Below are positions 17,069-26,383 of a stretch of DNA of 64,000 nucleotides, in pieces. Made by a program: the position numbers and the translations under genes. The stretch spans positions 1,364,001-1,428,000 of the forward strand of contig NZ_CP114286.1 in assembly GCF_027111275.1 (NCBI RefSeq), in the 5' to 3' direction. The DNA comes from Flavobacterium luteolum (lineage in GTDB: Bacteria > Bacteroidota > Bacteroidia > Flavobacteriales > Flavobacteriaceae). The notes below the pieces were generated by a model that was given only the letters and a program-made list of their open reading frames with translations, made no database searches and had not been told where the DNA came from. Numbering within the stretch: the stretch's first letter is position 1; every line of letters begins with the position of its first letter.

Positions 17069-17902
17069 TTAAAGAAACAATCTTTTTATAATTTTCTTTG
17101 TAACAAACAACGGATAAACAATAACTTTTCCAACTTTAAAGGTATTGGATGACTTCACTTTTTTAATAAAATCATCATAAATCCTACCATTTATCTCGCA
17201 ACCATTAAAAAATGAATTTTGCATTTCTGGATAATCTATATCAGAACCGATTACTATATTATAAACGGGAAAATTTAATTCTGATACTATATTTAATTCG
17301 CTTCCAGAATAAACCTTATTTGACGAAAACAAATCGGATTTCCATATATAAGAATTTAGATTAAATGAATTTTGAAAAAAATAGTTCGTGAAATTAAAAT
17401 AACTGTCTATTAAAACTTTAAATTCGTGAAAGTATAATTCTTTTACATGAAAAGGGTTATTTTGTCCTGTTAAATCTGAATAATATTTTTTATCAGGGGA
17501 AGACATTAGTAAAATACCATCTTTTTTTAAAACCCTTTTTATCTCCTGTAACATTTCATGATGTTTATCATGATGTTCTATGGTTTCAAAACTAACAACA
17601 ACATCAATAGAATTAGATTCAATCGGAATTTTATCTGCACTTCCAACTATAAATTTCAAATTGTTTTTACGATATTTTTTACTTGCTTCATTGACTGATT
17701 CTACATCAATATCAACACCAAAAACTTCAAGAGCTTTTTTAGATAAAATGTGAGATCCATATCCTTCTCCTGAGGCAATATCCAAGACAACTTTGTTGGT
17801 TACAAACTCTTCCGCAATAGCATATCTATGGAGGTGCTCAACGGTAACATTCGAAAATTGATAAAACTCTAACCTTTCTCCAGTAGATTTTTTTTTAGTC
17901 AT
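17069..17902 (-). CDS. Class I SAM-dependent methyltransferase
   Basis: Residues about 38-50 (VVLDIASGEGYGSHIL) are motif I of class I methyltransferases, which binds S-adenosylmethionine. DVVVSFETIEHHDKHHEML is the post-II region and GILLMSSPDKKYY is motif III. The 277-residue length fits a single catalytic domain with a C-terminal cap. The gene lies 13 bases downstream of wzt. In ABC-exported O antigens of the E. coli O8/O9 kind, terminal methylation stops chain growth and is read by the C-terminal domain of Wzt. A similar role is plausible here but is inferred from the gene order only. Confidence 0.82.
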   Translation of the reverse strand: MTKKKSTGERLEFYQFSNVTVEHLHRYAIAEEFVTNKVVLDIASGEGYGSHILSKKALEVFGVDIDVESVNEASKKYRKNNLKFIVGSADKIPIESNSIDVVVSFETIEHHDKHHEMLQEIKRVLKKDGILLMSSPDKKYYSDLTGQNNPFHVKELYFHEFKVLIDSYFNFTNYFFQNSFNLNSYIWKSDLFSSNKVYSGSELNIVSELNFPVYNIVIGSDIDYPEMQNSFFNGCEINGRIYDDFIKKVKSSNTFKVGKVIVYPLFVTKKIIKRLFL

Positions 17903-17915
17903 TACTTTTTTTCTT

Positions 17916-19205
17916 TTAACTTGTCCAAATTAATTCAGGTCTTACCAATCCTGGATAATGTCCTGAATAATTACCTCTTACTGTCTTGTCGCCAAATTCG
18001 TCAATTACATTAAACCCAACAATATTCATCTCATGTAACTCAACCAAAAATGGATTATATTTCATTATTGCGAAACTGCAAGAATAATTTCCTTCTGCCA
18101 AAAGATTACCAGGAATAACAACTGATTTTTTATGTATTCCTTTTGAATGTGGCATAATTAATGTCTCTGACTCTTTATCGTGTGAACTTAATATGTGAAT
18201 ATTTTCTGCATTGAATAAATTAAATCCGTGAGTAAATAACTTTCCTTCTTTCAAAATTTCATAAGTAAACTCAATAGTTATATCTTCAAAAATATTATGG
18301 TTCACTTTAATTTCTTCTTCTTTATTCAGAACTTTTACCTCGATTAATTCTATAAAATCGCCTTTAGGAATATTGCCGTTTGATTTCTCCCAAATACGAT
18401 GGGCAGTTGAATTCTCATTTTCAAGATACTTTTGCATGCAATTATCAATGCTTCCTTCAAAAACAACTTTTCCATGCTCCAAAACAATTCCTTTTGTACA
18501 TAAACTTTTCACCGCCGCCATATTATGGCTTACAAAAAGAACTGTTCTTCCCTCACCTTTAGAAATATCTTGCATTTTACCAATAGCCTTTTTCTGAAAT
18601 TCAGCATCACCAACAGCAAGAACTTCATCAATAACTAAAATTTCTGGTTCAAGAAAAGCGGCAACAGCAAATGCCAAGCGAACTGTCATTCCAGAGCTAT
18701 ATCTTTTTACAGGAGTGTCTATATAACGTTCGCATCCCGAAAATTCAATAATTTCATCTAGTTTTGATGTAATTTCTTTTTTGGTCATTCCTAAAATGGC
18801 CCCGTTTAGAAATATATTTTCTCGTCCAGTCATTTCTCCATTAAAGCCTGTCCCTACCTCTAATAATGAAGCAATACGGCCTCGAGATTTTATACTTCCG
18901 GTTGTAGGAGCTGTTACTTTCGAAAGTATTTTTAAAAGTGTAGATTTTCCTGCACCATTTTTCCCGATAATACCTAAAACTTCACCTCTTTCAACTTCAA
19001 AATTAATGTCTTGCAAGGCCCAAACATAATCTGAAGTTCCTTTTTTTGAACGATCATTTGTGTCCCCAATCTTTAAATATGGATCTTCTTTTCCTCTAAT
19101 TATATGCCACCATCTATTTAAATCGTGACTTAAAGTTCCTGTGCCAACTTCTCCTAAACGATATTGTTTTGAAATATTTTCGGCTTTTAATATTATATCT
19201 TTCAT
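17916..19205 (-). CDS. wzt: ABC transporter ATP-binding protein Wzt with carbohydrate-binding C-terminal domain
   Basis: The 429-residue protein has an ABC ATPase domain with Walker A GKNGAGKST (residues 81-89), signature YSSGM (169-173) and Walker B ILVIDEVLAVGD (about 189-200). It is longer than a bare ATPase. Residues about 255-429 form an extra domain of the Wzt-C kind (a beta sandwich in the family) that recognises the end of the polysaccharide before export. With Wzm, encoded immediately upstream, it powers transfer of a lipid-linked glycan from cytoplasm to periplasm. The presence of the extra domain favours an O-antigen system whose chain end is modified. Confidence 0.92.
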   Translation of the reverse strand: MKDIILKAENISKQYRLGEVGTGTLSHDLNRWWHIIRGKEDPYLKIGDTNDRSKKGTSDYVWALQDINFEVERGEVLGIIGKNGAGKSTLLKILSKVTAPTTGSIKSRGRIASLLEVGTGFNGEMTGRENIFLNGAILGMTKKEITSKLDEIIEFSGCERYIDTPVKRYSSGMTVRLAFAVAAFLEPEILVIDEVLAVGDAEFQKKAIGKMQDISKGEGRTVLFVSHNMAAVKSLCTKGIVLEHGKVVFEGSIDNCMQKYLENENSTAHRIWEKSNGNIPKGDFIELIEVKVLNKEEEIKVNHNIFEDITIEFTYEILKEGKLFTHGFNLFNAENIHILSSHDKESETLIMPHSKGIHKKSVVIPGNLLAEGNYSCSFAIMKYNPFLVELHEMNIVGFNVIDEFGDKTVRGNYSGHYPGLVRPELIWTS

Positions 19206-20069
19206 CTATACAGTATCTATAAAGCTTTTCTCTGTTCTATTAAAAACCAATAATCCAACAAAGAAAACAACCAATGTAACTACTGCTGTATATAATAGAC
19301 CTAAAATTGAAATACTACCAATATTTAAAAGCATATAACGAGAAGTTTCTATTACGTAAGCTAAAGGATTATATTGCACTAGCCAACCAAATTTCGGAAG
19401 TTTCTCTTTTATTAATTCCATTGGGTACATTACCGCCGAAACATACATTAATAATTGGACTCCAAATCCGACCAAATTGTTTAGATCTCTATATTTCGTA
19501 ACCATCGAAGAAATCATCATTCCTAAACCCAGTCCCAAAATTCCCATAAATACTATTAAGACTGGAAAAAATATTAATGATGCGTTTAAGCTTAAATCTG
19601 CTCCCTGCCAAAAAAAGAAAATGTAAAAAACAATAAATATGCAAAATTGAATTGCAAATTTAATCAAGTTTGAAATCACTATAGATAGTGGAGTAATGAT
19701 TCTTGGAAAATATACTTTACCAAATATAGCTGCGTTAGATTTAAATGTATCTGAAGTTCCATTTAAACAAGCTGTAAAATAATTCCAAACCATGATTCCT
19801 GCCAAATTAAATAAAAATGGTGGAATTGTCCCAGTCTTAATTCCAGCAACATTATTAAATATAATAGTAAATGTTATCGATGTAAACAAAGGTTGAATCA
19901 GATACCAAAGTGGCCCCAAAACCGTTTGCTTATAAACTGTAATTATATCTCTTTTTACAAAAAGCATCAATAAATCTCTATACTGCCAAATTTCTTTAAA
20001 ATTCAGAGAGAAAAATTTATTCTTGGGTGTTATTTCAAACAGCCAGTCATTTGTGTTTTTAGAATCCAT
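19206..20069 (-). CDS. wzm: ABC-2 type polysaccharide export permease Wzm
   Basis: This 287-residue membrane protein begins with a cytoplasmic stretch (EIWQYRDLLMLFVKRDI) and TVLGPLWYLIQPLFTSITF, followed by about six hydrophobic segments. That is the layout of ABC-2 permeases such as Wzm/TagG. Its stop directly abuts the wzt start, and the two proteins form the transporter. It is the first gene after the terminator at 20133-20169, so it should head its own transcription unit. I see no good promoter consensus in the 70 bases between terminator and start codon. Confidence 0.92.
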   Translation of the reverse strand: MDSKNTNDWLFEITPKNKFFSLNFKEIWQYRDLLMLFVKRDIITVYKQTVLGPLWYLIQPLFTSITFTIIFNNVAGIKTGTIPPFLFNLAGIMVWNYFTACLNGTSDTFKSNAAIFGKVYFPRIITPLSIVISNLIKFAIQFCIFIVFYIFFFWQGADLSLNASLIFFPVLIVFMGILGLGLGMMISSMVTKYRDLNNLVGFGVQLLMYVSAVMYPMELIKEKLPKFGWLVQYNPLAYVIETSRYMLLNIGSISILGLLYTAVVTLVVFFVGLLVFNRTEKSFIDTV

Positions 20070-20132
20070 TTAAAAGAACTAAAAAATCTTACCTTAAAAT
20101 TAACAAGATTTTTAACATTTTAGAATTTGTTT

Positions 20133-20169
20133 AAAAATGTCAAAAGGTGTTTTAAAAAAACACCTTTTG
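20133..20169 (-). terminator. Strong rho-independent terminator between the two large blocks
   Basis: A perfect 13-bp stem (arms 20141-20153 and 20157-20169, core CAAAAGGTG paired with CACCTTTTG) closes a three-base loop. In the minus direction it is followed after three bases by a run of five T (20133-20137). It lies 28 bases beyond the stop codon of the dehydratase gene and before wzm, so it should end the long upstream operon. There is no U tract on the plus-strand side. Confidence 0.8.
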
Positions 20170-20197
20170 ATTATCTGAATTAATATTTTATTTATTC

Positions 20198-22165
20198 TTA
20201 TTTATCTAAAACTTCAAAAGTAGAATTCATACTTTTAAATTCTGGAACAATTTTTTTCATCTTGGCAACGATATCATCATTTTCATAAAAATCAGCGATA
20301 CCGATTAATTCATCAACATCATTATGAAGAGTTTCATATTCGTCTTGAATTTCTTGAGCAATCATAATCTTATTATGATATGTTGGAAGAGTTTTAGAGG
20401 TATCGTTTAACAATTCTTCGTAAAGCTTTTCGCCTGGTCTTAAACCAACAATTTTAATTTTAATTTCTTTATCTGGTATAAAACCAGCCAACTTAATCAT
20501 TTTTCTGGCTAAATCAATAATTCTAACTGGTTTACCCATGTCAAAAATATAGATTTCACCACCATTCCCCATAGCTCCTGCCTCTAATACAAGTTGGCAA
20601 GCCTCCGGAATTGTCATGAAATAACGAATAATATCTTGATGTGTAATAGTTACCGGTCCACCCTCGGCAATTTGCTTGGTAAACAATGGCACAACAGAAC
20701 CATTTGAACCTAAAACATTTCCAAAACGAGTTGTAATGAATTTTGTCCCCCCCTCAACATTTTCTTGTTGGTTTTTCAAGAATAAGGATTGAACATATTT
20801 CTCAGCAATACGTTTACTGGCCCCCATTACATTACTTGGATTAACAGCTTTATCTGTAGAAACCATTACAAATTTCTTTACCTGATATTTACACGCTAAA
20901 TCAGCTAGGTTTTTGGTTCCTTTAATGTTGGTTTGAATTGCCTGAGCAGGATTTTCTTCCATCAAAGGCACATGTTTATATGCTGCAGCATGGAAAACAA
21001 CATGTGGATTGTAATTTTTAAAGACTTTTTCTAATGCTTTTTTACTTCTAACATCTGCAATTACAGCTACAATCTTAGTGCTAAAACTCATCGTTTGAGT
21101 TTCTAAACACAAATTATGCAATGGTGTCTCAGCATGATCTAGAACTATAACATTTTTTGGGCCAAAATTCAAGACCTGTCTTACAATCTCGCTTCCAATT
21201 GAACCAGCAGCTCCAGTAATTAAAATTGTTTTATCTTTTAATTGTTTAGAAATTGATTTACTATCTAGAACTATAGGTTTTCTTTCTAATAGATCTTCAA
21301 TCTGAATATTCTTTACTTTTTGAGAAATCTCTTTTTGATTTTCCCAATCTGAAATCAAAGGAACCGTATATACTCTATAGTTAAACTCTAAACATTGATC
21401 TACAATAATAAGCTGTTCATCTTTTGTCAAGCTTTTATCAGCAATAATCACTCCTTCCGCTGCAACAGATCGCATTAAAGCCGGAAGTTTTTTTCTTAAT
21501 ATTAAAATCGGAAGATCCAGCATACGCTTAGATGCATTCTGATTATTCTTATCTACAAATCCAACAATTTTAAATCGCGAAGGTGTTTCAAATTTTAAAG
21601 CATTTGCAACAGAAATTGCATTTGCATCAGTGCCATAAATTACTGTTCTAACAAGTTTCGTCGTCGCTTTTTCAGAAAAATACATTTCAAATGTCTGCTT
21701 CACAACTACACGATATAGAAACAGTCCACAAAATGATAAAACTAAATTGATAAAAAGCGCAGTATTTAAAAAAGCTTTATGACCTGTATACAATTCAAAA
21801 ATTAAATTTATAAATAGAAAGAAAACCAAAACTGACATTTGTGAAAAAAGCAGTTTTATTGCATCTATATAAGAAGAGTGCCTGATAATTCCTGAATAGG
21901 TTCTAAAAAGCCAGAAGAAAAATATATTAACTATTATTAAACTTGCTACAAAATAAAAATCATGGGACGTTATGATGTATCCTATTGCAGTTCCGTCAAA
22001 AAGCAAATAAGTAAATGAAAAAGAAAAAAACAGAACCATTACATCAATAGCAATGATAATCCACCTAGGCAGATAACTCAAATTATTGATATTTGCCCTA
22101 AGATTTCTTGGCGAAAAGGTTTTATACAACAAAGAGGTTATGTTATTTGGTTTTTCTGTATTCAA
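20198..22165 (-). CDS. Membrane-bound UDP-GlcNAc 4,6-dehydratase (WbpM/PglF/CapD-like)
   Basis: The 655-residue protein has about four N-terminal membrane segments (residues about 35-155), a CoA-binding-like Rossmann domain and a C-terminal SDR domain. The SDR domain has the NAD loop ITGAAGSIGSE at 316-326 and the catalytic S-M-K set in STDKAVNPSNVMGASKR (S436, M447, K451). The Met in place of the usual Tyr is the hallmark of the WbpM/PglF class. That class makes UDP-4-keto-6-deoxy-GlcNAc. This product would feed the PglE-like aminotransferase at 24628 and hence bacillosamine-type sugars. It is the last gene of the operon, ending just before the terminator. Confidence 0.9.
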   Translation of the reverse strand: MNTEKPNNITSLLYKTFSPRNLRANINNLSYLPRWIIIAIDVMVLFFSFSFTYLLFDGTAIGYIITSHDFYFVASLIIVNIFFFWLFRTYSGIIRHSSYIDAIKLLFSQMSVLVFFLFINLIFELYTGHKAFLNTALFINLVLSFCGLFLYRVVVKQTFEMYFSEKATTKLVRTVIYGTDANAISVANALKFETPSRFKIVGFVDKNNQNASKRMLDLPILILRKKLPALMRSVAAEGVIIADKSLTKDEQLIIVDQCLEFNYRVYTVPLISDWENQKEISQKVKNIQIEDLLERKPIVLDSKSISKQLKDKTILITGAAGSIGSEIVRQVLNFGPKNVIVLDHAETPLHNLCLETQTMSFSTKIVAVIADVRSKKALEKVFKNYNPHVVFHAAAYKHVPLMEENPAQAIQTNIKGTKNLADLACKYQVKKFVMVSTDKAVNPSNVMGASKRIAEKYVQSLFLKNQQENVEGGTKFITTRFGNVLGSNGSVVPLFTKQIAEGGPVTITHQDIIRYFMTIPEACQLVLEAGAMGNGGEIYIFDMGKPVRIIDLARKMIKLAGFIPDKEIKIKIVGLRPGEKLYEELLNDTSKTLPTYHNKIMIAQEIQDEYETLHNDVDELIGIADFYENDDIVAKMKKIVPEFKSMNSTFEVLDK

Positions 22166-22249
22166 TTTAGCATTTTTTAAGTCAGTAAAATTTGAACTTT
22201 ATACAAAAATACAAATTAAAGGTTTTAAATAATTACTTAAAGGTACAAA

Positions 22250-23134
22250 TTAAACTTTAACACCTTTTTTCTTTTGTTTTAGAAATTCCAACAAATATGT
22301 TCCGTATCCTGATTTAAGTAATGGTTGGGCTATTTGTTCAAGTTGAGCATCATCAATAAAACCTTGTCTCCAAGCAATTTCTTCAATGCATCCAACTTTT
22401 AAGCCTTGTCTTTCTTCTAAAACCTGAACAAACTGTCCAGCTTGCATTAAACTATTAAATGTTCCTGTATCCAACCAAGCTGTTCCTCTACTTAAGATAC
22501 CTACTTTCAATTTTCCTTTTTCAAGATACTCTTTATTTACGTCTGTAATTTCATATTCACCACGGGCACTTGGTTTTATATTTTTAGCAATCTCTACAAC
22601 TGAATTATCGTAGAAATATAAACCCGGAACAGCATAATTAGATTTTGGTTCTAGAGGTTTCTCTTCAATTGAAATCGCGTTTTTATTTTCATCAAATTCA
22701 ACCACTCCATATCTTTCAGGATCCGAAACATGATAAGCAAAAACAACTCCACCTTCAGGATCAGCGTTGTCCTTTAGTAATTGTTGCATGTTTGTACCAA
22801 AGAAAATATTATCCCCAAGTACTAATGCTACTTTATCATTTCCAATAAATTCTTCACCTATTACAAAAGCTTGAGCCAATCCATTTGGATCTGGTTGCTC
22901 AGCATAACTAAATTTACAGCCAATAGTACTTCCATCTCCTAACAATTTCTTAAAATGTGGCAAATCATGTGGAGTAGATATAATTAAAATTTCATTGATT
23001 CCAGCCATCATTAAAGTTGATAACGGATAATAAATCATAGGCTTGTCGTAAACTGGCATTAATTGCTTACTTACAGCTAATGTCAATGGATGCAATCTTG
23101 TGCCAGAACCTCCAGCTAATATAATTCCTTTCAT
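22250..23134 (-). CDS. rfbA: Glucose-1-phosphate thymidylyltransferase RfbA
   Basis: RfbA makes dTDP-glucose from glucose-1-phosphate and dTTP, the first step to dTDP-L-rhamnose and to dTDP-amino sugars. The 294-residue protein starts [20 protein letters not shown], the nucleotidyltransferase signature. Further motifs are [26 protein letters not shown] and [10 protein letters not shown] with WLDTGTF. Length is typical. Its order rfbC-rfbD-rfbA in transcription, together with rfbB at 54.4 kb, completes the dTDP-rhamnose pathway in one operon. An 80-base AT-rich spacer with a short tandem repeat separates it from rfbD. Confidence 0.95.
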   Translation of the reverse strand: MKGIILAGGSGTRLHPLTLAVSKQLMPVYDKPMIYYPLSTLMMAGINEILIISTPHDLPHFKKLLGDGSTIGCKFSYAEQPDPNGLAQAFVIGEEFIGNDKVALVLGDNIFFGTNMQQLLKDNADPEGGVVFAYHVSDPERYGVVEFDENKNAISIEEKPLEPKSNYAVPGLYFYDNSVVEIAKNIKPSARGEYEITDVNKEYLEKGKLKVGILSRGTAWLDTGTFNSLMQAGQFVQVLEERQGLKVGCIEEIAWRQGFIDDAQLEQIAQPLLKSGYGTYLLEFLKQKKKGVKV

Positions 23135-23142
23135 ATATTTAA

Positions 23143-23163
23143 ATTTTAGATTTTAGATTTTAG
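23143..23163. repeat. Tandem 7-base repeat (ATTTTAG x3) in the rfbD-rfbA gap
   Basis: Three perfect copies of ATTTTAG occupy 23143-23163, starting 9 bases upstream of the rfbA start codon. A short AT-rich array like this can vary in copy number through slippage and could alter leader spacing. No function can be shown from the sequence. Confidence 0.7.
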
Positions 23164-23214
23164 ATTTTTTTTAATTTGAAATCCTATCATACAAATCTTC
23201 AAATCATTTTTAAT

Positions 23215-24060
23215 TTAAGCAAACATTTTTTTTAAACTTTCTTTATAATGAGGAACATCTACATTATAAGTTTTTTTTATCTTCCCTTTACTCAACAACG
23301 AATAACTTGGCCTTTTTGCAGGCGTCGGATATGCTGATGAAGGAATTCCTCCAACTTTACAATAATAATTTCCAAACTCCTTAATGCTTAATGCAAATTC
23401 ATACCAACTAATTTCGCCTTCGTTTGAATAATTATAAATCCCACTTTTCCATTTTGAGGATTCGATGATGTCTATCATTACTTTTGCAAGATCGGCAGCA
23501 TAAGTTGGGGAACCTATCTGGTCATTTACAACATTAATTTCATCTCTTTCCTGCATTAATCGTTGCATCGTTTTTACAAAATTATTCCCAAACTTGCTAT
23601 ATACCCAAGATGTTCTTATAACAATCGATTCAGGGTTTTCTTTTAAACATGCAATTTCTCCGGCTAATTTACTTTCTCCATAAAAATTTATTGGATTTGT
23701 TTCTGCATCTTCATCTAAAGCAATTGATGAAGATCCATCAAAAACATAATCTGTTGAAACATGAATTAATTTAGCATTATTTTCTTTTGCATATTTTGCA
23801 ATTAACTCTACTGCTAAATGGTTTACTGTAAAAACTAAATCTTTTTCTGATTCAGCTTTATCAACTGCTGTATAAGCACCACAATTAAATATAATATTAG
23901 GATTAATTTCTTTTATTTGAGATTCAAGCAATTCTAAATTATCTAATGTTACTTGCGTTCTATCTGCAAATATCCAGTCATACTGAGGATAAGAAGAGGA
24001 TAAAACCGAGAGTTCAGATCCTAATTGTCCTGTTGCACCTGTTACTAGAATTTTTTTCAT
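23215..24060 (-). CDS. rfbD: dTDP-4-dehydrorhamnose reductase RfbD
   Basis: RfbD carries out the last reduction giving dTDP-L-rhamnose. The 281-residue SDR starts KILVTGATGQLGSELSVL (NADPH loop GATGQLG) and has the catalytic triad region STDYVFDGSS with YGESKLAGE. It ends with the usual PTPAKRPSYSLLSKGKI and ESLKKMF. The start overlaps the rfbC stop by one base, so the two are translationally coupled. Membership is clear from the reductase-specific C-terminal motif. Confidence 0.94.
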   Translation of the reverse strand: MKKILVTGATGQLGSELSVLSSSYPQYDWIFADRTQVTLDNLELLESQIKEINPNIIFNCGAYTAVDKAESEKDLVFTVNHLAVELIAKYAKENNAKLIHVSTDYVFDGSSSIALDEDAETNPINFYGESKLAGEIACLKENPESIVIRTSWVYSKFGNNFVKTMQRLMQERDEINVVNDQIGSPTYAADLAKVMIDIIESSKWKSGIYNYSNEGEISWYEFALSIKEFGNYYCKVGGIPSSAYPTPAKRPSYSLLSKGKIKKTYNVDVPHYKESLKKMFA

Positions 24061-24608
24061 TAAAATAAGCTATTACAATTTTCAATAAAAGGAAGCACTT
24101 GGTCTTTTTCAGAAACAATTGCATTTTTTAAGTCCATTCCCCAATCAATATTTAAAGACGGATCATCAAATTTAATTCCACCCTCAGAAGCCTTGTTATA
24201 AAAATAATCGCACTTGTACATAACTGAAGCCGTTTCACTAATAACTGAAAAACCGTGCGCAAATCCTTGTGGAACCAATAACTGTTTTTTATTTTCAGAT
24301 GACAATAGAATACTGAATGATTTTCCATAAGTAGGAGAATCTTTTCTCAAATCTACTGCAACATCTATAATTTCTCCTTCTAATACACGAACTAGTTTTG
24401 TTTGAGCAAAGGGAGGATTTTGATAATGCAACCCTCTTAAAGTTCCTTTTTTCGAAAATGACTGATTGTCTTGAACAAATTCAATACTAATTCCCAAATC
24501 TTCAAATTTAGTTTTACTGTAAGATTCAAAAAAATAACCTCTCTCATCTCCAAAAACTGTTGGCTCTATAATTACTAAATCTTTTATAAATGTATTTTCA
24601 ATTCTCAT
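24060..24608 (-). CDS. rfbC: dTDP-4-dehydrorhamnose 3,5-epimerase RfbC
   Basis: At 182 residues this is a normal RfbC cupin. It epimerises C3 and C5 of dTDP-4-keto-6-deoxyglucose. FGDERGYFFESYSKTKF, FVQDNQSFSKKGTLRGLHYQ (with the catalytic His) and GEIIDVAVDLRKDSPTYGK are family signatures. QGFAHGFSV carries a further conserved His. The gene lies between the PglE-like aminotransferase and rfbD in the same operon, 19 bases after the aminotransferase stop. Confidence 0.95.
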   Translation of the reverse strand: MRIENTFIKDLVIIEPTVFGDERGYFFESYSKTKFEDLGISIEFVQDNQSFSKKGTLRGLHYQNPPFAQTKLVRVLEGEIIDVAVDLRKDSPTYGKSFSILLSSENKKQLLVPQGFAHGFSVISETASVMYKCDYFYNKASEGGIKFDDPSLNIDWGMDLKNAIVSEKDQVLPFIENCNSLF

Positions 24609-24627
24609 CCTTAAATCTAAATTTCCT

Positions 24628-25770
24628 TTATAATGTAAAAAAATTATCTAATACACTTTTAATTCTTACTCGTTCCTCATCTGTTAAATTTGAGCCAGAT
24701 GGCAAACATAATCCTTTTTCAAATAAATTTTCTGAATTTTTCTCTCCGTAGTAAGAATATTGTTCGAAAATTGGCTGTAAATGCATTGGTTTCCAAAGTG
24801 GTCTACTTTCAATATTTTCAGCTTCAAAAGCTAATCTTAAATCTTCTCTTGTTTTCCCCTTAAAGTTATTTGGCTCAATAATGATTGCAGATAACCAATG
24901 ATTAGAATAATAGTCTTTATTTGGTTCTGTCAAAATAGTAACTCCCTCAATATTCTTAAAATAATCAACATAAAAATCGTGCATTTTTCGTCTTAGATTA
25001 ATATGTTTATCTAAAACTTCCATCTGACCTCTCCCTATTCCTGCACAAATATTGCTCATTCTATAGTTATAACCAACTTCACTATGTTGATAATGTGGGG
25101 CATTATCTCTAGCTTGAGTGGAAAGAAAGACCGCTTTCTCTTTTATTTCTTTTTTATTGCTAACAATTGCACCTCCTCCCGAGGTTGTAATTATTTTATT
25201 TCCATTAAATGATAGTACTCCTATGTCTCCAAATGTTCCGCAACTCTTATTTTTATACTTACTTCCCAATGCTTCTGCACTATCCTCCAAAACGGGAACT
25301 CCATATTTATTTGCAATTTCATGAATTTTATCTTTTTGGTACGGCATTCCATAAAGATGAACAGCAATAATAGCCTTGGGCTTTTTACCTTTCGAAATTC
25401 TATCCTTTATAGCATTTTCTAAAGCAACAGGGCAAAGGTTCCATGTTTCTAATTCACTATCGATAAAAATAGGATTTGCTCCCAAATACAATATTGGATT
25501 TGCTGAAGCTGAAAATGTCATACTTTGGCACACAACCTCATCGCCAGGCTTTATTCCAAGTAAAACTAAACCCAAATGTATTGCTGCAGTTCCCGAACTT
25601 AAAGCTCCGACATAAACATTTTCTTTAAGATAGTCTTCTAAATCTTTCTCGAAACCGTTAACATTTGGCCCTAGGGGTGCTACCCAGTTTGTATCAAATG
25701 CTTCTTGAACATATTTTTGTTCATTCCCCCCCATATGAGGAGATGATAACCATATTTTTGAATTACTCAT
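24628..25770 (-). CDS. DegT/DnrJ/EryC1 sugar aminotransferase (PglE-like)
   Basis: This PLP-dependent enzyme of 380 residues would place an amino group at C4 of a UDP-4-keto-6-deoxy sugar. LSSGTAAIHLGLVLLG is the phosphate-binding start. LEDSAEALGSKYKNKSCG holds the cofactor Asp, and K192 in FNGNKIITTSGGG is the PLP-binding lysine. Its overlap of 8 bases with a PglD-like acetyltransferase and a nearby PglC-like transferase reproduces the pglC-D-E order of di-N-acetylbacillosamine loci. The WbpM-like dehydratase at 20198 would supply its substrate. The product assignment is from context. Confidence 0.88.
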   Translation of the reverse strand: MSNSKIWLSSPHMGGNEQKYVQEAFDTNWVAPLGPNVNGFEKDLEDYLKENVYVGALSSGTAAIHLGLVLLGIKPGDEVVCQSMTFSASANPILYLGANPIFIDSELETWNLCPVALENAIKDRISKGKKPKAIIAVHLYGMPYQKDKIHEIANKYGVPVLEDSAEALGSKYKNKSCGTFGDIGVLSFNGNKIITTSGGGAIVSNKKEIKEKAVFLSTQARDNAPHYQHSEVGYNYRMSNICAGIGRGQMEVLDKHINLRRKMHDFYVDYFKNIEGVTILTEPNKDYYSNHWLSAIIIEPNNFKGKTREDLRLAFEAENIESRPLWKPMHLQPIFEQYSYYGEKNSENLFEKGLCLPSGSNLTDEERVRIKSVLDNFFTL

Positions 25771-26383
25771 TTACTTTATTAAATTTTATAATTTTACCAG
25801 GATTTCCAACTATAACTGCAAAATCTGGAACATCTTTTAATATGACAGCCCCAGCTCCAATAGATGCCCATTTTCCAATCTTTACTCCTTGAATCACGCA
25901 AGCGCCTATTCCTACATGTGTACCTTCTCCTACACTAACATTTCCCGCTAAGGAAGCATTTGGAGAAATATGACAGTAACTCGCTATTTGACAATCGTGT
26001 TCAATTATTGAACCTGTGTTTATAATACAGTGTTCTCCTATTTTTGCACTGGAATTTATTATAACTCCAGCCATTACGACTGAGCCGTTTTTAATTTTGG
26101 CAGTTTCCGAAATTATTGCACTTTCATGAATCGCAGTGAAAAAGGAAGTTTCTAATTTAGACACAATTTTTTTTCTTATCGCATTATTTCCTATCGAAAT
26201 AATTACTTCGCTTTCAGAAGATATTTTAGTTTCTGATGCCTTTAAAACTGGAACGTTTAACAAAAAGTCAAATTGAGGATTATCATCGATAATTCCTTCA
26301 ATTACATTTTTTTTACTCTTTAATATATCAAGAATCACTTTACAATGACCGCTCGCTCCATATAGATATTTAATTGTTTCCAT
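25763..26383 (-). CDS. PglD-like sugar N-acetyltransferase
   Basis: The 206-residue protein has a small N-terminal Rossmann part (YLYGASGHCKVILDILKSK) and a C-terminal left-handed beta helix of hexapeptide repeats, visible as ISPNASLAGNVSVGEGTHVG. The candidate catalytic His lies in IEHDCQIASYCHISP. The C-terminus VGNPGKIIKF closes the helix. The layout matches PglD, which acetylates the 4-amino group of UDP-bacillosamine. The gene overlaps the PglE-like gene by 8 bases and the PglC-like gene by 14, so the three are tightly coupled. Confidence 0.88.
   Translation of the reverse strand: METIKYLYGASGHCKVILDILKSKKNVIEGIIDDNPQFDFLLNVPVLKASETKISSESEVIISIGNNAIRKKIVSKLETSFFTAIHESAIISETAKIKNGSVVMAGVIINSSAKIGEHCIINTGSIIEHDCQIASYCHISPNASLAGNVSVGEGTHVGIGACVIQGVKIGKWASIGAGAVILKDVPDFAVIVGNPGKIIKFNKVNE

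Noticed and set aside
22204..22211. TATTTTTG on the minus strand as a promoter -7 box before the dehydratase gene
   Set aside because: No TTG lies at a suitable distance upstream, and such a sequence is frequent in AT-rich DNA.
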